From UBA1479 sp963972065 (GTDB lineage: Bacteria > Pseudomonadota > Alphaproteobacteria > Rhodospirillales > Casp-alpha2): 64,000 bases of DNA. Under the pieces are notes generated by a model, which saw only the letters and a list, made by a program, of their open reading frames with translations, was not told where the DNA came from and ran no database searches. Position 1 is the stretch's first letter. Each line of letters opens with the position of its first letter. Positions 55,010-64,000 of this stretch are shown here, in pieces. The stretch spans positions 1-64,000 of the forward strand of contig CAXAVJ010000005.1 in assembly GCA_963972065.1 (NCBI GenBank), written 5' to 3'. A program made the position numbers and the translations under genes.

Positions 55010-55214
55010 TCCATCGCTCTCTGGTTTGCGGATTTTTGATTCAGGACATCGCCAATCGCCGTTCCGCAGAACGAAACGCCATTGCCACAACCGGCAGCCG
55101 TGTTACCATTAAAGAGAGTGCAAATTTCATACCCGTTTCATATGGCCGCACCGGCGCGGACACGCTCTGCAACAGAGACGTAACCGCGGCAAAGACATAC
55201 GGAGGCATAAGGTC

Positions 55215-55619
55215 TTGAGCGACACAGCTTTCGCCGACATGACCGCGTTGATCATCGACGATCAGGAGTTCGTGGTGAACATCGTCCGCAAGATGATGGA
55301 ACAGATCGGCTTTGGTCAGATCGAAACCGCCGCCGACGGCCAGGCCGGACTGCATGCGATGACCGGCGTTCGGCCTCATGTCGTGCTCTGCGACATCGAA
55401 ATGCGGCCCATGGACGGCCTGACGTTCCTCAAGGAACTGCGTGACAGCACGGACAGAACCATCCGCGACACGCCGGTGATCTTCCTGACCAGCCATGGCC
55501 GCCACGAACTGGTGGCCCAGGCCCGTGCCCTCGGCGCCGACGGCTTTGTGACCAAGCCCGCCACGGTCAACCTGCTGCGCGAACGGATCGAACAGTCAAT
55601 CCAAAGCCGCGCAGCCTGA
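55215..55619 (+). CDS. Single-domain response regulator (CheY-like)
   Basis: Receiver-only protein of 134 residues. Acidic pair IIDDQEF, phospho-Asp in VLCDIEMRPMDGL (about 60), Thr/Ser in FLTSHG and Lys in FVTKPAT are all present. TTG 55215 is taken as start since GGAGG is about 10 bases upstream; ATG 55239 would cut the first strand. It follows the hybrid kinase, whose HPt could phosphorylate it. It has no output domain. Confidence 0.93.
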   Translation: MSDTAFADMTALIIDDQEFVVNIVRKMMEQIGFGQIETAADGQAGLHAMTGVRPHVVLCDIEMRPMDGLTFLKELRDSTDRTIRDTPVIFLTSHGRHELVAQARALGADGFVTKPATVNLLRERIEQSIQSRAA

Positions 55620-55659
55620 CGCCGCGCTCAGGGCCACAGCCACGTCCACATGCTCAGCC

Positions 55660-56595
55660 TTACGTCCGCGCCACCATGTGGCCCGGCGACACCTCGTCAA
55701 AGACAACCCGTTCCGGGCTGTAGCCCATCGGCTTGATAGGGCTGGGAACCTCATCGACCATCAGCTTGCGTTCCTTGCGGCGCAATCTGGGATCGGCCAC
55801 CGGCACGGCAGACAGCAGCTTTTTCGTATAGGGATGCCGGGGGTCCTCAAAAATGTCCTCCCGGCTGCCGATTTCGACGACCTGCCCCAGATACATGACG
55901 GCGACCCGATGGCTGATCCGTTCCACCACCGCCATGTCATGGCTGATGAACAGATAGGACAAGCCCAGCTCGCTCTGCAAATCCATCAGCAGGTTGATGA
56001 CCTGGGCCTTGATGGTGACATCCAAGGCCGACACGGCCTCGTCACAGATGATCAGCTTGGGGTCCATGGCCAATGCCCGGGCAATGGATATGCGCTGGCG
56101 CTGGCCGCCGGAAAATTCGTGGGGATAGCGTGACGCGAAGTCGGCGGGCAGGTTGACCTTGCGCAACGGGTCGGCGACCCGCGCGTCGATACCGGACCGC
56201 GGCACGAGATTATGAACGCTGAGCGGTTCGGCCAGGATGTCGCGCACGGACATGCGCGGGTTGAGCGACGCATAAGGATCCTGAAAGATCATCTGGACCT
56301 TGGTATAGAAATCCCGCCGGTCGCCGCCTCGGTGCGACGCCATGGACCGCCCCTGAAAGACGACGTCGCCCGAGGTCGCCGTTTCCAAACCGATGATGGT
56401 GCGGCCCGTGGTGGTCTTGCCGCATCCGCTTTCACCGACGATGCTCAGGGTCTCCCCTGCCCTGACCTTGAAGGACACGCCCTCGACCGCATGGACGCGG
56501 GCAATCGGCCGCCGCACGAGGCCTTCCTTGATGTCGAAATAGGTCGTCAGGTTATCCACTTCCAAAAGGAAGTCGGGGTTTGAAATCTCGTTCAT
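55660..56595 (-). CDS. Dipeptide/oligopeptide-type ABC ATPase (DppF/OppF)
   Basis: Import ATPase of 311 residues. Walker A GESGCGKTTTGR, signature FSGGQRQRISIA, Walker B LIICDEAVSALDVTIK, and the C-terminal OppF extension (DPRHPYTKKLLSAVP) are clear. No permease or binding protein is encoded nearby, so the pair 55660-57503 either serves an unlinked transporter or has permeases elsewhere. Possible substrates include peptides, nickel or siderophores. ATG 56595 (MNEISNPDFLL) is chosen. Confidence 0.9.
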   Translation of the reverse strand: MNEISNPDFLLEVDNLTTYFDIKEGLVRRPIARVHAVEGVSFKVRAGETLSIVGESGCGKTTTGRTIIGLETATSGDVVFQGRSMASHRGGDRRDFYTKVQMIFQDPYASLNPRMSVRDILAEPLSVHNLVPRSGIDARVADPLRKVNLPADFASRYPHEFSGGQRQRISIARALAMDPKLIICDEAVSALDVTIKAQVINLLMDLQSELGLSYLFISHDMAVVERISHRVAVMYLGQVVEIGSREDIFEDPRHPYTKKLLSAVPVADPRLRRKERKLMVDEVPSPIKPMGYSPERVVFDEVSPGHMVART

Positions 56596-56642
56596 GCTGT
56601 CTGCACCCAATCGCTTTTTGGTTTCTTGAAACGGGGCCGGGG

Positions 56643-57503
<861 letters not shown>

Positions 57504-57543
57504 GTCTTGCCTCTTTTTCAGTATGGGGTGGAGGAGGGAGTGG

Positions 57544-58085
57544 TCAGTGCAGGGTCCGGTTCGACCACCTGGCGGTCCACAGAACCCCCGGGGGCGCCAG
57601 GCGCGTGCCGGTTGGGATGATTGAACCGGGGCTGCCGCGCCGGGACCGCGGCCCCAAAAAATGGGCATGCACCCACTTGCTGGGCTGGAATTCGATGCCC
57701 AGGTCGTCAAGCACCTCGGATACTTCGGCCAGCAGCGCACGGCCATGGGCGATCTGGGTATCGGGGAACCACCAGGCCAGTAGTTCGTGGACCGTGCGGT
57801 GATTACCCTTGCGCCATTCGGCCAGGGCGTAAATGGCCTGCAGTTCGAACAAGGTCAGGCCATTGTTGGCGATCGGGTTGAAGCGGACGATGAAGGGATC
57901 GTTGCGCCACAGGGTATCAAGGAACGCACCGACGGCGTCGGCAAGGGCAGAGGGAACATTTTGGGCCGGCCCGGCCCTTCGGAACGCGTGCTTTCCGGGG
58001 TGCACCCCCGCCACGCCCGGATAGCCAGAAGGACAAGTCCCTCACCGGCGTTCAACAGGTTCCTCTTGGGTGTCAGGTCGGTCAT
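57544..58085 (-). pseudogene. Unknown Fur-box-controlled gene broken by a frameshift
   Basis: A good start (ATG 58085 after GAGGAG) opens a frame MTDLTPKRNLLNAGEGLVLL that runs into unlikely low-complexity sequence. A second frame from about 58014 to 57544 reads sensibly: VPSALADAVGAFLDTLWRN and LTLFELQAIYALAEWRKGN. Adding one base in the G5 run at about 58005-58010 (minus strand) joins them into one protein of about 180 residues. It may be a true disruption or a sequencing indel in a homopolymer. I do not recognise the family; it has WWFPDTQIAHGRALL and no signal peptide. Confidence 0.6.
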
Positions 58086-58106
58086 GAGTGCGTCTCCTCA
58101 ATAACC

Positions 58107-58135
58107 TAAATAATGAGAATGAGAGTCATTCTCAA
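58107..58135 (-). promoter_or_regulatory. Fur box overlapping a promoter
   Basis: TGAGAATGA (58114-58122) and TCATTCTCA (58126-58134) form a perfect 9-bp inverted repeat with a 3-nt centre, matching Fur boxes (GATAATGATAATCATTATC type). On the minus strand TTGAGA (-35, 58135-58130) and TATTTA (-10, 58112-58107) are 17 bp apart, so the box covers the promoter. The start codon is 22 bases downstream of the -10. Confidence 0.8.
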
Positions 58136-58186
58136 TACTTTTTATTACACCTACCCAAACTTTATTGCCTGCCTGCCGCTGTCCCC

Positions 58187-58855
58187 CTATTTCCCTGTGG
58201 CGCGAACCAATCCACGGTACAACGCCTGATGACGGCGGCGGAACACCAGGAACTCGGGATGCCACTGCACGCCCATCAGGAAGTCTTCCGCCGGATGTTC
58301 AAGCGCCTGTACCACCCGGTGGGCATCCCGTGCCGCCACTCGAAGCCCCCTGCCAAGTCGATTAACCGCCTGATGGTGCAGACTGTTGACCGCGACCCGC
58401 CCCCCGCCCATCAGGCGCGCGAGGCGGCTTTCCGGCGCCAGGGTGATCCGCTTTCGTGCCAGGGGCGTGCGCAGACGCGGCAACCCCCGGTAGGCGGCAT
58501 ACATATCCTGGTGCAGCGTCCCGCCCAAATGGATGTTGATCATCTGAGCACCCCGGCACACCCCCAGAACCGGCACATCCGCATGCAGCGCCCAGTCCAA
58601 TGCCCGCCGCTCCATCCGGTCACGATCCGGGTCGATGCGCAGGTCGAACATCACCTCGCCGCCGTACATCTCGGCCCCGATGTCGTCGCCACCGCCAATC
58701 ACCACACCGTCGAGCCCGGCCGTATCCGTTCGGCCGCCCACCGACAAACGCACGGGGAATCCTCCGGCACGCCGGACCGCCAACCAATGGGCAAGCCAAG
58801 TCAGCTTAGCACCACGGTCGGAGACCGTAACGCCGATGCGGGGCCGGGCTGTCAT
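58187..58855 (-). CDS. Class I glutamine amidotransferase, peptidase C26 (PuuD-like)
   Basis: Glutamine-amide-hydrolysing protein of 222 residues. The nucleophile Cys lies in VLGVCRGAQMINIHLGG and the His/Glu in GVQWHPEFL. GGGDDIG near residue 53 is typical of C26 gamma-glutamyl hydrolases. Its ATG overlaps the amidoligase stop by four bases, so the two are translationally coupled, and it probably supplies ammonia or removes a gamma-glutamyl group in that pathway. Confidence 0.87.
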   Translation of the reverse strand: MTARPRIGVTVSDRGAKLTWLAHWLAVRRAGGFPVRLSVGGRTDTAGLDGVVIGGGDDIGAEMYGGEVMFDLRIDPDRDRMERRALDWALHADVPVLGVCRGAQMINIHLGGTLHQDMYAAYRGLPRLRTPLARKRITLAPESRLARLMGGGRVAVNSLHHQAVNRLGRGLRVAARDAHRVVQALEHPAEDFLMGVQWHPEFLVFRRRHQALYRGLVRATGK

Positions 58856-59880
58856 CCCTGCAGCCAGCCTTGCAGTTCATCCAGCCAGCGTTCAGCGGTC
58901 GGACGCCGAAGATTGTCGCGAAGCGCCGTGCCAAGCCGTGCCAGGCGATCCGGGTCGGCGGCCAGTTGCTCGACCCGGACCCATCGGTTCCATTCAACGA
59001 CGGGGGACCAGGACGGATCGCCCAGGGCGCAATCGGGCAGCCGATAATGAAACGTCGGGCGCGCCTTGATCAGGTTGCTTTCCAGCCGCGTGATGACCGC
59101 GTCCTCGTCCAGGTGGCGGAACAAAGGCAGCATGTCTAGTTCGCGGTTTCGCGTGGGATTGTGATCCAGGTAGTCGGCGATCAGCCTGTCCAGATCCGGA
59201 GCATATTCCCGGTCCAGCAGCAGCAGGACGTAGTCCCTGGGGAACGGGTCCGCATGCGGCATCAGGCGGCGCGTCAGGTCGGTCGCAACCCGTTCGCGCA
59301 GCCAATCGGCCAAAATGACATAGGCCTTGAGGTGGCGCAGGATCGTGCCGGCATCGGTCGCCGGCAATTCCGGGTTCAGATGCAGGCCGAAGGCATATAG
59401 CAGGCTGTCGTCCGTACCCTTGGCACCGGCACGGCGCAGAGCATCCGTGACGTCCCCAAGACGGCCCAGGTCGGACCAGGGCATGGGCGGCGTAACAATC
59501 TCGACCGGGACGATTCCGGTTACCGCCTTGCCCAGCGCCTCGCGGGCGGCGGCGTCCAATTCCTCGGACAGAAGCGTTTTGTCCGCCCCTTCCTCAGCCG
59601 ACGCGTCCTTGTGAACGGCCTGGGCATCCAGTTCGATGACGAAATCACCGAACTCGGTTTCCCCGACGATCAGGCGATGGGGGCCTTTCCGGGATATGTC
59701 TCCACCGAAATGCGACTGAACCAGGTTCGCGGCGGCGGGTACGTCCAACCCCGCAAACTCGATCTCGACGCCGACGCGGCGGAGGTTTCCGTCTTCCGTC
59801 TCCGTCACCGGGGGCTCGACTGGAACCTGATGCCGCCGGGCGGCATTATCGGGGAATATGTCGGGGGGAATATCAGCCAT
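58852..59880 (-). CDS. Amidoligase-family protein (Amidoligase_2-like, glutamine-synthetase fold)
   Basis: A 342-residue protein assigned to the putative amidoligases. The signature is RRVGVEIEFAGL (about 34-45), with the Glu pair that binds metal-ATP in glutamine synthetase-like folds. Other blocks are PVEIVTPPMPWSDLGRL and LLYAFGLHLNPELP, with the conserved His. The family is predicted to form amide bonds to unknown acids or peptides. It is the first gene of a two-gene operon with a class I amidotransferase. Substrate and product are unknown. Confidence 0.8.
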   Translation of the reverse strand: MADIPPDIFPDNAARRHQVPVEPPVTETEDGNLRRVGVEIEFAGLDVPAAANLVQSHFGGDISRKGPHRLIVGETEFGDFVIELDAQAVHKDASAEEGADKTLLSEELDAAAREALGKAVTGIVPVEIVTPPMPWSDLGRLGDVTDALRRAGAKGTDDSLLYAFGLHLNPELPATDAGTILRHLKAYVILADWLRERVATDLTRRLMPHADPFPRDYVLLLLDREYAPDLDRLIADYLDHNPTRNRELDMLPLFRHLDEDAVITRLESNLIKARPTFHYRLPDCALGDPSWSPVVEWNRWVRVEQLAADPDRLARLGTALRDNLRRPTAERWLDELQGWLQG

Positions 59881-60070
59881 GATGCAACGGCCCTCCGCCG
59901 ACGCCGGCGGGCGCGACCTCAGACCTTATGGATTGAGATGGGGATCGTCCGCCCGAATTTCAACCCAGGCCTGAGCACTGCCCCCACCGCCCTTCTAAGG
60001 AAAGGGTGGACCGGATGCAGCAAATCTGCGAACTGATCGGCCTGCCCATCAGAACCGCAAGGATAACGAA

Positions 60071-60814
60071 ATGCCTCAAACCCTGATCATTGCCAAACAG
60101 GACGGCACCACCGACATCACCCTGAACCGGACCGACAAGGCGAACGCCCTGGGTCCCGATCTGGTCGAAGACCTGCTTGCCGCCGTCACGGCCGCCGCGA
60201 CCGACGGCACACGGCTGATCGTCCTGCGCGGCGAGGGTAAAAGCTTCTGTTCCGGTTTCGACCTGTCGGATCTGGACAGCGTCACGGACGGCGATCTGGT
60301 TCACCGCCTGATCCGCATCGAAACCCTGCTGCAGGCCGTTTATCACGCGCCCTTCCCGACCCTGGCGCTGGCTCATGGCCGAGTGTTCGGCGCGGGGGCC
60401 GACCTGTTCTGCGCCTGCAGCCGGCGCATCGCCGCGCCCGGCACATCGTTTCGCATGCCCGGGCTGGGCTTCGGCATCGTGCTCGGCACCCGGCGGCTCA
60501 AGGTCCGCGTCGGCGAGGACGCGGCCCGCCACATCCAAAATTCCGGCCTGACCTTCGATGCCGCCGAAGCGCTGCGCCTGGGCTTCGCCACGGATATGAT
60601 CGACACGGCCGACTGGCCCCAAGCCACCGCGGACGTGGGCATCTCAGCACAAATTCTCGCCCCTCAGGCGACGGCCGATCTGTTCCGCGTGACGGCGACC
60701 GATACCCGCGACGCCGACATGGCCGATATCGCGCGCACGGCCTCGGTCCCGGGGCTGAAAACCCGCATCCAGGCCTACCGCGAACAGGCCCTGAAGGCCG
60801 CCGGCAAGAAATAA
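60071..60814 (+). CDS. Enoyl-CoA hydratase/isomerase family protein
   Basis: Crotonase-fold enzyme of 247 residues. The oxyanion holes are LRGEGKSFCSGFDLSDL and ALAHGRVFGAGADLFCAC. The usual catalytic Glu of hydratases at FRMPGLGFGIVLG is not obvious, so the reaction could be another crotonase chemistry. AAGGATAACGAA gives a good ribosome site. Divergent from the amidoligase. Confidence 0.85.
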   Translation: MPQTLIIAKQDGTTDITLNRTDKANALGPDLVEDLLAAVTAAATDGTRLIVLRGEGKSFCSGFDLSDLDSVTDGDLVHRLIRIETLLQAVYHAPFPTLALAHGRVFGAGADLFCACSRRIAAPGTSFRMPGLGFGIVLGTRRLKVRVGEDAARHIQNSGLTFDAAEALRLGFATDMIDTADWPQATADVGISAQILAPQATADLFRVTATDTRDADMADIARTASVPGLKTRIQAYREQALKAAGKK

Positions 60815-60855
60815 GCGTATCGGGGGGGAATGAGGGGCTGTGTCGGATTCAAACA

Positions 60856-60885
60856 GACAGCCCGCTGGCCGACAGCCCGCTGGTC
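60856..60885. repeat. Tandem 15-bp duplication
   Basis: GACAGCCCGCTGGCC at 60856-60870 is followed by GACAGCCCGCTGGTC at 60871-60885. It lies in the 277-bp gap before the next gene, which otherwise holds no clear gene. Confidence 0.6.
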
Positions 60886-61091
60886 GGGAGATTTCCGAGG
60901 ACCGCGCCGCAGAGCAAGACAGAACCTGTATTTCAAGACATTGTGGCCCCCAAACCGTGCAACATGCGGGGGTCTGGACACTGTGAATCCCCTTCGTTTG
61001 TCGTATATGATGCGATGCTGATCCGATCTTCCCGGCCACGAGGACCGGACAAGCACGGGAATGGCCGCACCGCCGGCTCGGAGGGGAACCT

Positions 61092-62291
61092 ATGGAGGCA
61101 GATTTCGACGCCTTGGACCCGCGTGAGGTCACGCGCCGGCTGCACGCGCTCCGCAATGCCTTTGACCGGGTGCTGCCCGCAGACAATGCCAAGGACTGCC
61201 GGGAAAAATACGACCCCAAGGCGTTCGAGGACCTGTACCGTCAGACCGAGGACTGCATCGCGATCCTCGTCAAAGCCGCCCCGTTCGGGCACAAAGACCG
61301 CGCTTGGATTGATGCGCAGACTTGCGCCGACGGCCTGTTCAGCGCGTTCAGCGCCGATTTCATTCCGCGCCTAAACCGCGCGATCGAAGAAACCCTGCCG
61401 GTGCCCGAAGTCACCGCCGACCGGGCGATGGCGCTCGATCTATCGATCCGCAGTCATTCCCCGATCGCGGCCAAACTGTTTGAACTTCTGGCCACGCGCT
61501 GCAGGGATCTGACCGGCCACGGCACGCCGCTGAAATGGCGGGCCGATCTGGAACGGCGGCTGAGCAATCTGGTCCGTCTTTATCAGGGCCAGATCAACGA
61601 TATTCTCACCTCGCCCGACCCGCCCGACCTGCGCGGCTTGTCGGCGGATCTCCTGCGCATGGACGTGCTGTACTGGGCGCTACAGGACCTTGGCATTCCC
61701 ACGGTCGCCGACGTCCTTGAGAAGAACGAGAAAGTGACCGCCCGCCTGATCATGGACAGCGCCTCCGATGCGGTCGACCGCTTCCTGCAGCGGCCCGACA
61801 ATCTGAACCGCTTTGACCTGGGCATCGTGTTGACCGCGATCGACGACCTGATTGCCGTGATGGCTCGCGTGTTGGAACATCACGAGCGCGACATGGAAGG
61901 GCCGCACGACGGCTTCCTGGAAAGCCGGGGGCGTGAATCCATCACCCGCTTCGTGGTCGCCATGGGAAAGTTGATGGTGATGATGTTTCGCGACCTGTCG
62001 GACCAGGCGGCTTCGGATGAACTGGTTTATGAAACGGCCGAGATCAATCTAACCAAGATCGAGCGCATCCACGAGTTCTGTCAGCTTGCCGACCCCATGA
62101 CCAACGGCCGCGTGCACGCCGCCGCGGACAGGACGATCCGCGAACGTTCCAAGATTTTGTTCAAGGATTTGCAGCAGGCCGCACAGGGCCAGTCTGCCGG
62201 CGATGTCGTCAAGGTGTTCAAACGCCTGGAACAGACTTTGACTCGACTGGCCCTTGCGCCGTCGGCGAACCCGACAGACCAACGCGCATGA
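61092..62291 (+). CDS. Unknown helical protein coupled to STAS gene
   Basis: A 399-residue, apparently all-helical soluble protein that I do not recognise. No membrane segment or signal is present. Features include RRLHALRNAFDRVLPADN near the N-terminus, and a C-terminal ERIHEFCQLADPMTNGRVH with a charged helix. ATG 61092 follows GGAGGGGAACCT. Its stop overlaps the STAS start by four bases (ATGA), which places it in the partner-switching module, perhaps as target or output. Confidence 0.75.
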   Translation: MEADFDALDPREVTRRLHALRNAFDRVLPADNAKDCREKYDPKAFEDLYRQTEDCIAILVKAAPFGHKDRAWIDAQTCADGLFSAFSADFIPRLNRAIEETLPVPEVTADRAMALDLSIRSHSPIAAKLFELLATRCRDLTGHGTPLKWRADLERRLSNLVRLYQGQINDILTSPDPPDLRGLSADLLRMDVLYWALQDLGIPTVADVLEKNEKVTARLIMDSASDAVDRFLQRPDNLNRFDLGIVLTAIDDLIAVMARVLEHHERDMEGPHDGFLESRGRESITRFVVAMGKLMVMMFRDLSDQAASDELVYETAEINLTKIERIHEFCQLADPMTNGRVHAAADRTIRERSKILFKDLQQAAQGQSAGDVVKVFKRLEQTLTRLALAPSANPTDQRA

Positions 62292-62650
62292 TCGTTTTCA
62301 CCAGCACCCCGGAACGGGGGCTCACCGTCCTGGAACCAAAGGGCCGGCTCGACACGGCAGCCGCGCCGAAGTTGGAGGGCGCTGTGAACGACGCTCTGGC
62401 GTCGGGCAATTCGATGATCATCGATCTGGGCGAGACGACCTACATTTCGTCCATGGCACTGCGCGTCCTGCTGTTCGCCGCCAAGAACGCTACGGCCAAG
62501 GGAACCGCGTTCGCCGTTTCGGCCCCCACGGCAAACATCGCCAACGTCCTGCGCATGGCGGGGTTCACCGCGATCTTGCATGTCCACGACAATCTGCCGG
62601 CGGCCTTCGCCGAGGTCCGCCAGGCGGGACGAAACACCCCCCCGAGTTAG
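62288..62650 (+). CDS. STAS-domain anti-sigma factor antagonist (RsbV/SpoIIAA-like)
   Basis: Single STAS domain of 120 residues. GRLDTAAAPKLEGAVND, and the phosphorylatable serine region in IDLGETTYISSMALRVLL, are typical of RsbV-type antagonists. It would be phosphorylated by an RsbW-like kinase and dephosphorylated by a SpoIIE phosphatase; both activities are in the convergent gene, whose stop overlaps it. Confidence 0.9.
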   Translation: MIVFTSTPERGLTVLEPKGRLDTAAAPKLEGAVNDALASGNSMIIDLGETTYISSMALRVLLFAAKNATAKGTAFAVSAPTANIANVLRMAGFTAILHVHDNLPAAFAEVRQAGRNTPPS

Positions 62651-64000
62651 ACGCCCAGTTCCTTCTTCATGACCAGCTGGTTACGGCCGTTTCGCCAGCT
62701 GTAGATCACGTCGTTCATCACCGTCTTCACCAAATGGATGCCCAGGCCCCCGATCTGGCGGTCCTCAAGACTGGATTCCGTATCGGCTTCGGGTGCGTCG
62801 GCCATCGGGTTGAACGCCTTGCCGTCGTCCTCGATCAGAATCGACAGCGTCCTCCGGTCGCGCGTGATCTCGACCAGGATCTGATGCTCGTCGCCGTCAT
62901 CGTACCCATAAGAGATGATGTTGGTGATGATCTCGTCCATCGACATATTGACCTCGAAAACCTCCTTGGCCGTCATGCCGATCAACTCGCCGAATGCTTC
63001 GACCTGTTCGGCAAGGCGGCCGATTTCGTCCAGGTCGTTCTTCACCAGCACCACGAGGTTTTGATCGTTCATCTGTTCGCTGGCATCCGAGAACCCGACG
63101 AAGTGAAGGGTCAGGCAGGTGAGGTCGTCGGATTGCTCCGCGTCGCCCGTGAAATTCTTGACCGCGCCGGTCGCCCGTTCCGTGACGTGGCGCGCCGACG
63201 GTCGGGCACCCTGTCCTTCCGGCGTCAGAGATTGAATCAGGCGATCCTCGCCGTATTCCTCTCCATTCGGGTCAAAGGCTTCCGTGAACCCGTCGGTGAA
63301 CGCGAACAGGGAATCCCCCGGCCCCAGGGTCAGGCTTGCCTCCGCATAGTCCAGGCCCTCCATGACGCCCAGCGCGACCCCGTTGGTCGTCGGCAGCGGC
63401 GAGACCTCGCCGCCGCGCCGCAGCATGTAGGGCGGATTATGCCCGGCATTGGCATAGGTGCATTCCCCGGTCCGCCGGTTGAGCATCGCGTAGAACACGG
63501 TGACGAACAGGCTCAGCGGATTGACCCCGCATAACACCTCGTTGGCGTCGCGCATGACACGCCCCGGATTGTTTCCGGTGGCAGCCAAACCCTGGATGGT
63601 GGTCCGCGCGATGGCCATGAAGATCGCCGCCGGAACCCCCTTGCCCGACACGTCGGCGATAACGATGCCGATACGTTCGTGGTCGATGGTGAAATAGTCG
63701 TAGAAATCGCCACCGACCTCACGCGCCGGCTCCATCATCGCCTGAATTTCGAAATCGGGCTGCTGCGACCATTCTTCGGGCAGCATGGATGCCTGCAGAT
63801 ATTGGGCGACGCGCAGTTCCTCGGCGATGCGCTCGTGCATCTGCTGCAAGGCCTCGTTCTTGGCCGCCAGATCGCTGGTCCGGGCCATCACCAGCGCCTC
63901 CATCTCGTCTTCGCGCTGAAATACCTGGTTGGCCATGGCGGTGATCGAGCGCGCCAGGGTGCCAATCTCGTCCGTGCGCCCCATGACGACACTGAGGTCG
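62647..64000 (-). CDS. SpoIIE-type PP2C phosphatase fused to RsbW-like kinase domain (partial, N-terminus off right edge)
   Basis: The visible 451 residues begin in the C-terminal part of a HAMP domain (DEIGTLARSITAMANQVF). A coiled coil, the PPM/SpoIIE phosphatase (VGGDFYDYF, VIADVSGKGVPAAIFMA, NAGHNPPYML, LFAFTDGFTEAFD) and a C-terminal HATPase (NMSMDEIITNIISYGYDDG; GGLGIHLVK) follow. It could both phosphorylate and dephosphorylate the neighbouring STAS protein. HAMP implies a membrane sensor part beyond the window. The frame is open to base 64000. Confidence 0.92.
   Translation of the reverse strand, partial: DLSVVMGRTDEIGTLARSITAMANQVFQREDEMEALVMARTSDLAAKNEALQQMHERIAEELRVAQYLQASMLPEEWSQQPDFEIQAMMEPAREVGGDFYDYFTIDHERIGIVIADVSGKGVPAAIFMAIARTTIQGLAATGNNPGRVMRDANEVLCGVNPLSLFVTVFYAMLNRRTGECTYANAGHNPPYMLRRGGEVSPLPTTNGVALGVMEGLDYAEASLTLGPGDSLFAFTDGFTEAFDPNGEEYGEDRLIQSLTPEGQGARPSARHVTERATGAVKNFTGDAEQSDDLTCLTLHFVGFSDASEQMNDQNLVVLVKNDLDEIGRLAEQVEAFGELIGMTAKEVFEVNMSMDEIITNIISYGYDDGDEHQILVEITRDRRTLSILIEDDGKAFNPMADAPEADTESSLEDRQIGGLGIHLVKTVMNDVIYSWRNGRNQLVMKKELGV

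Noticed and set aside
60830..61021. Small open frame between the enoyl-CoA hydratase and the 399-residue gene
   Set aside because: Poor start context and biased composition; it contains the 15-bp tandem duplication and shows no recognisable feature.

Overview
This is a high-GC chromosomal window from an alphaproteobacterium, probably a free-living Rhodospirillales-type lineage. Three things suggest this: the alphaproteobacterial dcw order, an FnrL-type regulator with a C-X2-C-X7-C cysteine pattern, and a typical alphaproteobacterial C-P lyase cluster (phnGHIJKL plus DUF1045, a separate phnM, phnCDE). The genus cannot be read from sequence alone. I saw no insertion sequence, prophage, CRISPR array or tRNA gene.

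Layout. 1-9861 (minus): division and cell-wall operon mraZ-rsmH-ftsL-ftsI-murE-murF-mraY-murD-ftsW, with ftsW cut by the left edge and a 10-bp-phased TGGGN repeat (likely MraZ box) upstream. 10.4-11.1 kb: two small unknown genes of lower GC. 11.2-11.6 kb: RNase P RNA (minus), followed by a palindromic intergenic element. 11.7-15.0 kb (minus): Amidase_2 hydrolase, DjlA-like co-chaperone, DUF3750 protein and a bile-acid/sodium-symporter-family carrier. 15.1-23.6 kb: metabolic genes (FAD-dependent hydroxyacid oxidase, D-2-hydroxyacid dehydrogenase, fused 5-oxoprolinase, TolC-like protein, PLP ammonia-lyase). 24.3-25.1 kb: Fnr-type regulator with a hairpin at the start of its leader.

25.2-38.2 kb (minus) is an organic-acid island. 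It holds a ketopantoate-reductase-like protein, an FAA hydrolase, a universal stress protein, and an oxalate operon: oxc, frc, a stand-alone formyl-THF-hydrolase-like enzyme and fhs. A GntR/FCD regulator and a tripartite tricarboxylate transporter (TctCBA) follow. The operon can turn oxalate into CO2 and formate, and formate into 10-formyl-THF. A GTATAC palindrome recurs upstream of the regulator, the transporter, the FAA hydrolase and the 15-kb oxidase, which suggests one regulon.

38.6-49.6 kb is a phosphonate island: phnG-H-I-J-K-L-DUF1045, divergent phnF and phnM, and phnC-D-E. It has a PhnF-type operator and Pho boxes, and a tiny chemoreceptor-tip protein sits inside it. phnN and phnP are not in the window. 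49.9-55.6 kb: a 1709-aa hybrid histidine kinase and a single-domain response regulator.

55.7-64.0 kb: two Dpp/Opp-type ATPases downstream of a Fur-box-controlled, frameshifted unknown gene; an amidoligase plus class-I glutamine amidotransferase pair; an enoyl-CoA hydratase; and a partner-switching module (unknown helical protein, STAS antagonist, SpoIIE phosphatase fused to an RsbW-like kinase, cut by the right edge). The least described systems are the amidoligase/amidotransferase pair, the Fur-controlled gene, the partner-switching unknown, and the possible replacement of PhnP by DUF1045.
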